DNA of 64,000 bases from Anaeramoeba flamelloides (Eukaryota; Metamonada; Anaeramoebidae). Where the stretch lies: the NCBI GenBank assembly GCA_027625915.1, contig JANTQA010000015.1, positions 10,631,001 through 10,695,000 on the forward strand. The letters are read 5' to 3'. This document shows positions 47,467-59,900 of the stretch, one piece after another. The translations under genes were made by a program, and so were the position numbers. Below the pieces are notes generated by a model, which saw only the letters and a list, made by a program, of their open reading frames with translations, had not been told where the DNA came from and made no database searches. Each line of letters starts with the position of its first letter. Position 1 is the stretch's first letter.

Positions 47467-48530
47467 GATTATTTTAATGAAATCAAAAATATTTTTTTTT
47501 TTATTTTTTATTGTATTTTAATATGTCTTTCCCTTTCATTTTAGGTATTTTTTATTTTTTCGAATTTTCTGTAATTGACACCAAAAATAATATCGAGTCT
47601 TATGTGAATATTAAAAATTGAAAGGAAATTGTTGATCAATAAACTAATAATAAAGAAAAAAAATTCAAAGATAATAAACTGTGAAATATTTTTTGCTTAT
47701 TCTGAAAACATAATTAAAAATCTATTAATTTGGAATTGAATGAAGAATTACTTGTCCAAATTTGAATTTAAAAAGGTTAAAAAAGTTTAGGTACTTGGTT
47801 TTTTGATTATAAGAGATTTATAAAAAATAGATTTGTTTTGAAAAACGAAATGCCTGGAAATACTACAATTTTTCGAAAAATAAGGATGTATTTTTTTTTT
47901 TTGGAATAATTTTTGTGAAAAACTCAAATTTCCATTATAAATTCTAAAGGATAAAACGTTTTTTAGTTAAGAGTAAGATTGTAAAACAGTATTTAATTGC
48001 TATTTTTGAAGTAAAATTTTTTAATCCAAAAATTAAATCTTTAATATAATATAGGGGATTTGGTACTCATTTTCGTTAATGAGATTTACTTTTTGAGATT
48101 ATTTATTACAAGTTGGTTTTAAAAATTACAAATACACATCAGAAAGAAAATCATTTGTAATTTGAATGATTGGTAGTAGTAAGAATTTTTCTTTTTTTTT
48201 TTTGAAAATTATAAAAAAAAAGAGAAATATATTTTCTCAATTCATAGAAAGAATTGTTTAATTTGAATTTAGGCTTAAAAATTTTTATGTTTTGGTGGTG
48301 TGTTCTACTTTTGTCTGAAAAAAAGGAGTTGTATTTTGTTAAGAATAAAAATTCAAATGAAATTTCAATTTTTAGATAAAAATAAAATGGTTTTCTTTAT
48401 TTATTTGAATTTCTGAAAAAAAAAATAAGTTACTTCAGCACCCTTTTGACGCCACTTTAAATTAATTTGATTTTTTAACAGAAAAATAATAAAGCATTGA
48501 AAATATTTTTAATTTTTTTTCAATTTTCAG

Positions 48531-48730
48531 CAAAAGATTCTGGGGATTTGTCGAACCAAAATAGTGAACCAAGAGTTGGTTTTAACAATACCCGAATCAA
48601 ATTCCAAAGTTTGTTTTCATTAAAAGAAATTCTTTTAAAAAAATCATTATCCGCTTATATTCAGACATTCTCTCAAATTAAAAAAAAAATTATTTCTTTG
48701 CAACATAGTATTACAGTTCTCAGAGAATAA
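48531..48730 (+). CDS. Possible orphan terminal exon
   Basis: A good acceptor (TTTTTTTTCAATTTTCAG) at 48513-48530 opens a 66-codon frame with KDSGDLSNQNSEPRVGF and LFSLKEILLKKSLSAY ending on TAA. The composition is protein-like but no domain is recognised and no upstream exon is found. It may be a relic of a lost gene. Confidence 0.25.
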
Positions 48731-49112
48731 CAAAATCTGATAATAATTAAATGGGATAAAATGTCAGTCGATTATCTTTATAGAATTCTGAAATCTTACT
48801 TTTGTTAGGAATTTTTAGTTCGCAGTATATAACCATATGTGAATATAACAAAATTATAAAAACAAATAAAATAGAGATCACAAAAGTCAATCTATTCATT
48901 GAAAACCCGATTTAAAAAAGAAAAAAATATGAAAAAGAAGTAAAAAATTTTTTGTACTTGTATTTCAAATATTATTAGTGTTAATTTTATTTTAAAAATG
49001 TAATGAATATTTTGAAATAGAGTTATTTAATTCTATTATACAAAAAGAAATAGATTAAAATCCTGAAGCAAACAATAAGAGCCTGAAATACAACAATAAA
49101 TTAAAATAGATG

Positions 49113-50052
49113 TAAACCATTTTTCAGTCAAGTCGGCCCATTTATAATGCGTGCATTACATATGTTTGAAGAATTTGAATGAATATATTAGAAGAAAAAA
49201 TTTAATTTTTAAGAATTTCAAAATTGATATCATTTTTTCACCTTTCTACACATTTTTGTTTTTTTTTTTTGATTTTTTTTGTATTCAACTATTCATTGTG
49301 CAATTTTTTTTTTTTTTATTGCAAGATCAATAGTCACTTGGTAAATATGTGTTATTCTAAGGTTATTGAAACTGTGGAAAATGATTGTCGAGAAATAATT
49401 TTGATTTCTATTGAAATTTTATTTGATCTTCAATAGGAGATCAAAATTAGAACATTTTTTTATATAAAATTCACGAAGAATTTGGATTTTACTATTTTTA
49501 AGAAAAACTATTGATTTTTTTTTTTTTCCATTAAAGAGTGGGTACTAAAAGTCCAACTGTTTGCCCGAATCCCTAATTTGAATTAGAGATATTGTTGAAC
49601 CAAGTGAGAGCTGGTCATTTCTCCCAAAAATCGGATCCGCTCCATAAATTGAGAGGGATTTTGTTCCAATTCCGTTCAGTTTTATAATAGTCAAAAAGAT
49701 TCAATTCGGTCAAACGATTTCCTCAAAGAATTAGTGGTTCTAAGAAGCATAAGCCCGATTTTTAATTAAAATTACACCGTGGTGGCTATTTGAGAAAATG
49801 GTAAACAATAAGAAATAATGGTTAAGGGAATAGAACCCCGGCCTTCAAATTGTACACTAGGCTGTGTTGCCACTTGCCCAGACAGGTTCTCTTAAAACTA
49901 TTGATTTTTTATTTTTATTTCAGATGGATATCAAATATTCTTTGATTGTATATCATTCTACTTATTTCTTATTTAATCTTCAAAGGTCGATGATAAAAAA
50001 TAATTGATATTTGAAAAAAAATGTTGGGCCCCTTTGACTGAAAAAAAGTTTA
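49113..50052 (+). mobile_element. Family F element interrupted by a SINE
   Basis: Ends TAAACCATTTTTCAGTCAAG and, reversed, TAAACTTTTTTTCAGTCAAA, the latter followed inward by GGGGCCCA. With the SINE and one target copy removed, it lines up with 7112-7672 along its length. No transposase. Confidence 0.7.
49504..49910 (-). mobile_element. tRNA-derived SINE with poly(A) tail and 17 bp target duplication
   Basis: The 17-mer AAAACTATTGATTTTTT occurs at 49504-49520 and 49894-49910, bracketing a minus-strand insertion of ~373 bp. Its head carries an A-box-like TGGGCAAGTGGC (49880-49869) and a B-box-like GGTTCTATTCC (49837-49827), 31 bases apart as in tRNA genes, giving an internal pol III promoter. 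The 3' end runs into an A-rich tail (T run on the plus strand at ~49515-49527). The unrelated body is shared with 10009-10312. It has inserted inside a family F element. It is distinctly richer in G and C than its surroundings. Confidence 0.85.
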
Positions 50053-50229
50053 TATAAAACTCATTCATTGTGTGTACAATTGAAAAAGTTTTTCTATTAA
50101 TATTTTATTTCAAGTTATTTAATCGTTACCTTTTTTGAATTTTAGATTATTATTATAATTATTAAGATTCTTTCAGTAACAACAGATATTCATTTAAATA
50201 ATAACAAGAGATATTAAATATTTATATAA

Positions 50230-50765
50230 ACCCCAATTCAAAATTTTTAACCCACCAAATTTTGATTTGTGTAAAAAAAAAACTTATTAAATCAATTCAA
50301 GAAGATTTACCAATTTAGAACCATTCACTAATTGAAATCTTAACACTTGTTTATAAATTACAATACTCACAAAACAATAAATAAATAATTATCAATACAA
50401 ATAAATCATGGGTGAGTTAAAAATTTTGGAGAGAGCAAAACAAAAAAATAGATTAGTAAATTTGTTTAAATTCTATTAGGATTATTGATCGATCAAATGG
50501 TTAGATACTACCAACTAATTTTATTTGAGTTCTTCTATTTGGTACAACTCAACTTTAATATAATATCAATGGTTGAAAAAAATTTTGATCCAACCAAACA
50601 AATTACGTAATTCAAACAATGAAATGAAAACAAAAACTAAAAGATGAAAAAATGATTTTCATATTTTACAAAAATCAAAATTATTTCCAATTTCAATGAA
50701 ATTGTATTATTGTGATTGTTTGGAACGTTTTAGCTGAATAGAAAATTTTGAATTTTAGTTTATTT
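50230..50765. repeat. Family G partial copy
   Basis: Roughly 80% identical to 10640-11190, e.g. GAACCATTCACTxATTGAAA, TATTGATCGATCAAATG and ATGATTTTCATATTTTACAA in the same order. Confidence 0.65.
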
Positions 50766-50978
50766 TGATGTATTTTATTTTCGTTATGAAATCATTTAGA
50801 AATACTACAAAATATCTCTAAAATTCATTAATTATATATATATATATATATATATAAGGATCAAATTTGAAATCAAATAATTAATTTTTCAAAATTTTAT
50901 TACAAAAAGTTTCTTATGAATAAGAAAATAAAGAAACAAAAAAGGGGAGAATAAAACTAAATAATTTGAAAAGAGGGT

Positions 50979-53900
50979 TTATTTATATTTATTTTTCATT
51001 TTTTGAAAAATATTTCTAAATTTATTTCTATTAATAAATATTGACATCAACAAAAAAATAGAATAAACAGTGGCAGTTTTGATTTTCATAGTAAGTGATA
51101 TTGCATTTCTAGTTGGCTCGTAAAAGTCGGATTGTAATAAATTCATTATTAAAATACCAAAATACCCTATAAAATTGGAATATAAACTCATTAAATTGGC
51201 AAAATTTTTATAATTACTATTATAAGGCTGAAAAACATGTTGCAAAATAATTGAAACTTGGAATACGAAATACAAAAAAATATTTGTAGTTTCAGAATAA
51301 AAAGGGATAATTGATTCAACCAAAGAAATGCATAATCTTCTTGAAAAATCGATCATAAACCACCACCAATATTTTTTTTTAAATGGGCCGGTCAAAAACC
51401 CAGTCATTATTTCAATTTTAGACCATTCAAAATATTTTTTTCCTTTTAAAACAAAGAGGAAGAAAAAAATAGGGATGCCAAGAATGTATAATATTAAAAA
51501 GATTATTGAAAATGTTAGCATTAATCTATATTCTTTATTAATTGGGGAACATTGGATATAAGGCACTGTATTTAAATATTTTTTATCATTAACGCCCTGT
51601 AAAGAGCATCCGAATATTTTTAAAATCTGAGTTGAGATTCTTAAATAAAAAATGGATAAAAAAAAGAAAAAAATTCCAATACATTTATACTTCCAATGTT
51701 CACCAAGATAATTACCACATTCAACATATTGTTCTTTATCATTTTCTTCTTCTTTTTTAATTATTTCAAATTTTTCTACTTGGCCACTTTTGATTTCATT
51801 CTCGCTACTGTTTCCAATCATTTGATTTTTATTATCACTATCACTACTATTGCCATAATCATTGCTATTATCACCGCCTTTTTTGTTGTCTTTTTCATTA
51901 TCATTATCATTATCATTATCATTGTCTGTCTCATTGTTTATATTTTTTTCAATATTATCATTATTACTTGAAGAATTTGTTTGGGGTTTTAATAAAACCA
52001 TAGTATTGTCCTTAGGATTATCGTTTTGAATATTAAAGTTATTTTCATTTTCTGAATAAGATTTATGATTACTTTCAGGAGATGAAAAAATGTTTTCCTC
52101 ATCTGATTGATCAGTTAATAAATGTGCTTGAGCCATGTTACCAAAATTATTATTTTCCACTTTTTTTTGTTTGGATAAGGTAATTTTTTTTCGAATTAAA
52201 CCAATAATATATACAAATAATGCTAATAATATACAAATAAACGGGAAACACATCCTGAGGGTAAACATTTGAGGAAAATTCAACTTTGGACTAAAACATC
52301 GGAAAATATGCAAATCTAAATTAGATGTTGTTACTGTATATTGAATAGCCGTTATAATATCAATTGGTAAATTTAAATTTGTGGTTGAAAAAATTGTTTC
52401 AGATTGGAAAAAATTTATCAAAATTTGCAAATGGCCTATTATAAAGATATAATATTAGATGGAAATTATCAATTATTGAGTAAATCATATGTTTTTATTT
52501 TTATTTTTTTTTTTGTATAAAATGTGAACAATTATTTTTTTTCTTTTAAATTTGTCTTATAAACTGTAAAATTTTAATTTTTATCAACACTCAAAGATTA
52601 ACAGAGATGATTGTTATTTGTTTACTTATATTTGACTTAGGTTGTTAAATGGGTAAAAAAAAAAAAATGAATTTCAATAGTCTTTTTGATTAATTAAAGT
52701 TTATCTTTTTGAATTCTGAGCTTGTATATAAAAAAAATACAACTTTTCCAAACTTTTATGAAAATTGAAAATAAATCCCATTACAAAAATTTGTGCAAAC
52801 ACAAAATCAAAAATATCAAAAAATAATCAACTATTTATTGTATTTTTTCTAATTTGATATTAAACCACATTTAAGTAAACTAGTTTTAATGTTTTTATAA
52901 GTAATCATTTTTATCCAAAAAAAAAATAAAAAAAATATAAACTCCTTTTTAGTAAAAGGGTTCCAGTTTTATTGGCGAAATAGAACATATTCTATGAGTT
53001 TAATTCGTTACTCTTCTCAAAATAAATTTTAAAATTTTAAATCTTAATCATTTTTTCTCTTTTAGTAATTTTTTTTTTTTTTTTTTTTTTTCATTTCTTT
53101 TTTTTTTTTTTGTTTTTTTTTTTTTTCTTTTTTTTTTTATTTTTTTTTTAAAAATTAAATTTGAAAAAAAAAAAGCTTTGAAACTCCAAATTAACCTTTA
53201 AGAAAATTGAGGCTTTGCAATTCCTTTAAAAATTCATACATTTACAAGTAAAAAATCTTATTATCAACAATTTTAAATTTCCAAAAGAAATTGAAAATTT
53301 TGCAAGGGACGTTCCAATGAAAGGCACAAAAATTTTTTTTAACATTTGATTTTTTTTTTGAAATTTATGGTTTGTTCATGATTTTCTTTTATGAATCTCA
53401 ACTCTGATCTGAAGTTTATTATTTCATGTATTTCTAATCAATCGTAGTTTAGTTGATTCTTAAAAAAAAAGTGAATTTTGAATTTTTGACTGGGCCACTT
53501 TGAGTGAAATAGAGTTTAAAACGAAAAAAATAAAAATTGATATGTCCAAAATGATGAAACGAGTAGAATAAAAAATTGGCATTGAAAAATTTGATGAAAT
53601 TTCACCAACAATTATTGATGGGCCAAATTATAAGATAACACCCACCAAATATATGTGGGTTTTTCTATATACTAAACTCAATATTAACCCTTCTATCAAT
53701 CATTGGAAAAAAATTTTCATCAGGATTTAATGAAATAGATTATGTAACTGGAAAAAAGGAAATTAAAACAAAACAGGAAAAATTAAAAAATGAAATAGTT
53801 TGGAAAATCAAAATTATTTCCAAATTGAATGTAAAGTGCATTATTGTTATTATTTCAACTGTTTTTAATATTTCCAAATTTTTGGAATTTAGTTTAGTTC

Positions 53901-56900
53901 TGGATGGAAAAGTCAAAAATATTTAAATATAATTAGATATAATAATAATATAATTAAACAGTCGTGTAGTAAAGTGTCGCAGAGTGTACAGTTTTTTTAA
54001 ATTTTTGAAATGAAAAGAAAATTTTATAATTTTTTTCATTATTTCAAAAAGTAAAAAAAAAAACTTAACTACGCTTTCCCAGAATTCAAAAGAATTTAGT
54101 AAAATTAAAGATTATACTTAATTCTTTTACGTTAATAAAAAAATAAATTTTATAACATCTATATAACATTTTTAAAGCAAAATTTCCTTTTACATGATAT
54201 TTTTTTAATATTTTTTGAAAAAATATTCTTATATCAGGTTACAAATTTTACAAATATTTTATAACAAACATTTATATTATCAAAGTTGTTATTATAAAAT
54301 TTTATAACGTTTATAACACCTTTAGAACATGTTTATAAAATGTTATAAAAAACTTTTTTTATTAGGGTAAATTCAAGAAAAGCTAAATGTGATTTTTTTA
54401 ATTTAAGAAATAAAAAGAAAATTTAATAAATTTTATTATAATTTCTAAAATTAAAAAAAAAGTTAATGGTGGTTTTTATTGAAGTTTTCTGTTTATGATG
54501 TTAAGTGTTCTAAGTTTTTTTGAGGTTTTCTATTTTATTTCCAAAGTGTTCTAGGTTTTTTTTACTTTTTGAAATAAACAGAAAATTTTAATAAATTTTC
54601 GGTTTATTTCGAAAAGTAATAAAAACCTAACGAAAATTTATTGATTTTCCAAATAAATAGAGAACTCCAAAAAACCTAACGAAAATCTATTGATTTTATA
54701 GATAAACATGAAAACACAAGAAAAGCTAACAGCGTTTTTCCAGAATTCAAAAGAATATTAGAAAAATCAAAGATTTACTCAATTCTTTCAAATTCTGAAA
54801 AAGCTAACAACGTTTTTTTTATTTTAAGAAATAAAAAGAAAATTTCGTAAATTTTCTTATAATTTCTAAAAAAAAAAAAAAAAAACTTGTAGACTTTAAG
54901 AGAAAATTAATCCACTATCTCTAATATATATATATATATATAAGACATATTCTCTTTTTCAACAAATGAAAAAAAAAAATGTATCAAAAAATTTCCAATT
55001 TTGAAATTTTGTTTTTTAAGAAATTGTTTGGTCTTATTCACAAGAATCCTTCTCACGATTTAAATCATTTTTGTCAGAAAAAAAATGATTTTGAATTTTC
55101 AAGATAAAATTACTCAATTCCAAAATATCTTCGAAAAATTTTTTATTGAAAAATCCTATTTCATCTTACAATAAAAACACTATTTCGAAAAGTAAAAATT
55201 TTAAATGACTCTAAAACATTAATATTTATAACTATCATTCTATAAAAAAATACAATCATTTTTCAATATGTTGAATAAATCAATTTTTTTGGATAATTAA
55301 GAGAATTATCTCAAAAAAGAAAAAAAATCTTTATATTAATATTTTTTACAATAAAGACCTTCCATTGTATAATAATCATAAATTTTAATAAACGGGGTAA
55401 AAAAATTTTTTATAATGTGAGAAATTAAATGAATTTAAATGTATTCTTTTTCCAGAAAAAATGAAAAAAAAAATTGATCTCAACTACTGAAAAAATTTTC
55501 TTTTCTGGATTCCTTATTCGATCAGAATTTTTTGGCACTTTACATCTATAAAATTTATAAGTATTGAATATCACCATAATAACATATTTTAATGTTATTT
55601 CTTATTGGTGTGGAAAACTGATCACTTACTCTCAAAAATAAAAATAATAATAATAAAAAAAAAATAAATATTACCTGTAAATCTCCCTGGAATTTTAATT
55701 AACACTATGATTAGTAATGCAATTACGATGAAAAAAATAATTGGAAATGTAATTTTATTAAACAAAGTGCACTTTTCACATCCTTTACCCATTGGGAAAT
55801 AAATTTCTTTATCATTGGCAATGCATTGTGAGCACAATCTCCCTGAAAATCCTTTGTTACAAGAAAAATGCTGGCCATTATTTGATTGGTTATGTATCCC
55901 AGGAATTTTCAAATTACAGGTATTGTTACCATTAATTGAAAGGCAGGGTAAAATTTGTAAAGGTTTTAATGAATCTGGTGATGGGTAGCAATTAATCATT
56001 TGGTCTTGTGTACAACTGCATCTAAAATGGCATTTAATGCATTTTGTTCCGTTGTATCCACGGTAAAACCCATTTTGACAAACGCAGTCTTTAAAATTAT
56101 CTGTTATTGGGTCGATCATGATTTGCGAATTTAAATTTGGATCATTATTTACAAATGATATCGAAGGGCAAATCATATTGGATTTGTCAGCGACTTTAAT
56201 CCAATTTTGATAATTTTTTTCCAAGTATTGCGGGAGCGCATCAAATTGTATTTTTGTTGACTGCAAATTAATTTCATTTGGATCGATAAAATTGTTCCAA
56301 GTTTGTGGCATTTCTCCAGAAACTGAGGTATTATGGAAATCAATATTGGTCATATAAATGGATCCTTCGAATTTGGGAAGTTTTCCTTTGACGTTTGGGT
56401 TGTTTGCCATGAAAAACTCTTCTAATTCAAAAAATTCTGTAATTGAATTTTCGGTCATTGTGTTATAAAATTGATTATTATTTAAATTGACCTTTATTAG
56501 ATTCTTTGAAGAAAATTCGATCATTGCCAAAATTTCTCTAATATCTTGATTAAGGAAGTTATCTGATAAATCCAAGATTTTTAAATTTAACATGATTTGG
56601 GTTAAATATTTGGTAAATTTATTTTTATACAAATATAATTCTTCAAAATTGGTTTCTTTTAAATAAGAAAAATTTATTGGCCCTTCCAAATTATTATTAC
56701 TTAAATCAAGTAATTTCAACGAGGATAAAAACAATGGGTTTTGGAAACAAATGGTGCCTTTGAATTGATTATTTCCCAAATTTAATGTTTTCATGTTGGT
56801 CAAATTATCAAATATACATTGTAATTTGGTCGAAATGCCGCAATGCTGTAATAATAAACTCTTTAAATTTTTCATTCGAAATAATTGATTGGGCAAATTG

Positions 56901-59900
56901 TGAATACCGCCATTACTTTGCAAATTTAAATATTTTAAATTTTTCAGCCTCCAAATTACAGAGGGGAATTTAATAAATTTATTATTACTCAAGGAAAGTG
57001 TATTTAAATTTATTAATTGCTTAAAATTGGTTGGTAAAATTAATAGTTCATTATAATCTAAAAAGAGATTCGTCAAATTGACCAAAGATCCGATTTGTTC
57101 GGGTATATCTTTAATATTGTTAAAATCTAAATATAATACCTCGAGTTTTAAAATGCTCCCAATACTAATAGGTATTTCTTCAATTAAATTATGGTCTAAC
57201 CGTAGAATAACTAAATTCGATTTATTAACCAAAATATTCGCAATATCCATAATTTTATTAAATTGCAAATAGCAATACTTGAGCTCTGTTAACATTTGCA
57301 AGGAATCTGGAAGAGTTGCAATATAGTTATTATCTAATCGGAGTATTTGCAATTTGTTTAAATTGCCAATGTTTGGATGGATGTTTTGAATTCTATTAAA
57401 GCATAGATCTAATTCAATTAGATTTGTTAAATATGTAAATTCTTCATTTAATTCTTCAAATTCATTGAAAAAAAATCTTGCATATTTTAATTTTGCCAGT
57501 TTTGTAAAATTTGATGGAATCTTTGTTAATTTATTTAAACCGCAATAGATATCTTCTAAATTGATTAAATACCCAATAGATTCGGGCAAGGAAGTTATTT
57601 GATTTAAATCGAAATCCAATACTATTAATTGAGTCATCTTTTCAAACGAAAAATTAATTGTTGTAATTTCATTAACAGCAATTTTTAAGTGTTGTAATGA
57701 TTTTAAATTTCCAAATCCAGTTGGGAATTCTCTAATCACATTATCACTAAAATCAAAATTTTCTAATTTTTCAAATGTTGATATAGATTCTGGTAAATAA
57801 GTAAATAAATTGTTATTAATCTCCAAGGTTGTTAATTTTTTTAAATTGTTAATATCATTTGGCATTTCCGAAAGATAATTGTATGATAAACTTAAGATCG
57901 TTATATTATTTAAATTAGTTATAAATTCTGGGAATTTTGTTAATTCCATATTACTTAAATTTAAATAATTCAGATAATTTAATGCGCTCAATGTAGTTGG
58001 GTATGATTCAATCGCATTGGAATTTAAATCTAAACTTTCTATTTTTTTTAAATTTCCAAAACTTTCAGGTAAAGTAGTCATTAAATTTGATTGTAAATCT
58101 AATTCTTTCAAATTGGTCATGCTAAGAAATATATTATTTAAACTTGAAATTTCATTATAGCTAAGATCCAAGATTTCTAATTCTTCAATTTCTGAGAAAT
58201 TATTTGGGATGGCACCTTCCAAATTATTAAAACTTAAATCTCTATTTTTATTTATTTATTTTTTTTTATTTGTTATAAATAAAATTAAGAAGAAATAAAA
58301 AAAAATATGAATAAATTTTTGATATTAAAGATATTAAATAGAGGTTATATAAGCTATTTTCAAAAAAGAGGGGTAAATTTATTTAAAAATAACTTTATTT
58401 TAAAACATCACCATAAACCTATTTAAATATACAAAATTATATACAATCATTGGTTGGTTGTTAATAATAATTCAATTTGTTTGTTAGTATGACATTAAAT
58501 ATAAAGCATATTAAATTTTTCATCTTAATTTTAACAGATATTTTTCAAGGGTGGAAAATTTTGATTTATTTTTTTTCTTTTTGATTGAAAAAATTCATTT
58601 TCCAAAACCTCTTTAATCTTTTCAAAATATCCAATCGAAAGGAAAACTTATAACTGTATTTTTTGTTTAAAAAATCATTTGTGTCCTTACAATATTTTCC
58701 ATTTTTTATTGAAATTGGTTGTACATTACTTTAACCAAAAAAGTGTTTGATTTTTTCTTCTTTTTTGAAAGTATATTAATGAACATATTTCCAAATAATA
58801 CACAATAAGTATTGATTCAATCAGTATTAATATTTCACTTGGTTTTGTATTTCCAGTTTACGAATAGAACTAATAGAAAAGAAAATTTTCTTTATGAAAC
58901 ATAAAAAAAAGTCACACTTTTTTGGAAATGGATATTAAACTATTTTACTGCCAAGAGAGTATAATTTTAATGGATGAATTATATATATTTAAAGAGTTTG
59001 AATGAATATAAAACGAAAAAATTTAATTTATAAATTTCAAAATTGAAATCATTTTTTCACAGTTTTACACATTTTGCTTTTTCTGATTTTTTTTGTATTC
59101 TGTAATTCATTTGCAATTTTTTTTTTTAATTGAAAAATCTATAGGTGATTGAGTGAAAATATGTTATTCTAAGGTTATTGAAACTGTGGAGAATGGTTTC
59201 TCAAAAAAAATTATTTTGATTTCTATTGCAATTTTATTTGATCTTGAATTACAGATCCAACCTTGTTTTTTTCTCAATAAGAATATGACTTTTTTAGTTT
59301 TTTAAAGAAAATATATTTATTTTTTATTTTTAATCCATACTGATATCATATATTCTCTATTGTGTATTGTTCTACTTATTTCTTATTTATTTTTTAAACG
59401 GTAAATTATAAAAAAATAACTGATATTTAGAAAAATTTTTTGTGAAACTTTGACATAAACAAAGTTTGGTATGTAAATATATTCTACTAGGATATATTCT
59501 ACACTCTCTATTTATTAAAATATTCATTTATTTCGTTAAAGAAATGATTTTAATGATTCGGTCCGAATAAACTGTGGTAATTAATATTGGTAAAATGCGT
59601 CTACTCCCTTAAATAATAACGAGAAATCTTAAATATATTTTTTTAATCTGATTCCCATTCAGACAGAATATTAAGAAAGAAATTTTATTGATTTCAAAAA
59701 TTGGTGTGAAAAGAAATTTAGGGAAAAGTTTATTTTAAATAATATGTATTAGAGGTAGCTATTGGGTTATCTTTTATTTTAAAAATGAGAAAGTGATTAA
59801 AAAAAAATTTCAGAAAAAAAAAAAAATATAATAATCAAATAAATGATATTTACAATTTTTCTATACTGATATTTGAATAATAAATGGGATAAATTTTCAC

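Larger units (their letters stand above)
47467..50978. other. Convergent spacer between the fusion and LRR receptor genes
   Basis: Both neighbours end here. Holds an exon-like segment (48531-48730), a family F element (49113-50052) carrying a SINE, and a family G copy (50230-50765). Confidence 0.6.
52436..55674 (-). other. 3.2 kb intron of the LRR receptor gene
   Basis: Contains a long T-rich tract (53069-53149), a lone family F end near 53490-53530, a family G arm (53560-53900) and a large family P cluster (53960-54900). No exon recognised. Confidence 0.75.

Noticed and set aside
49827-49880. A and B boxes like a tRNA gene on the minus strand
   Set aside because: The acceptor and anticodon stems do not pair properly, and the sequence sits at the head of an element with a target duplication and poly(A) tail, so it is a SINE head and not a working tRNA gene.
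51696-51971. Ile/Thr-rich plus-strand open frame in the receptor's last exon
   Set aside because: Antisense of the Asn/Asp repeat loop of the receptor.
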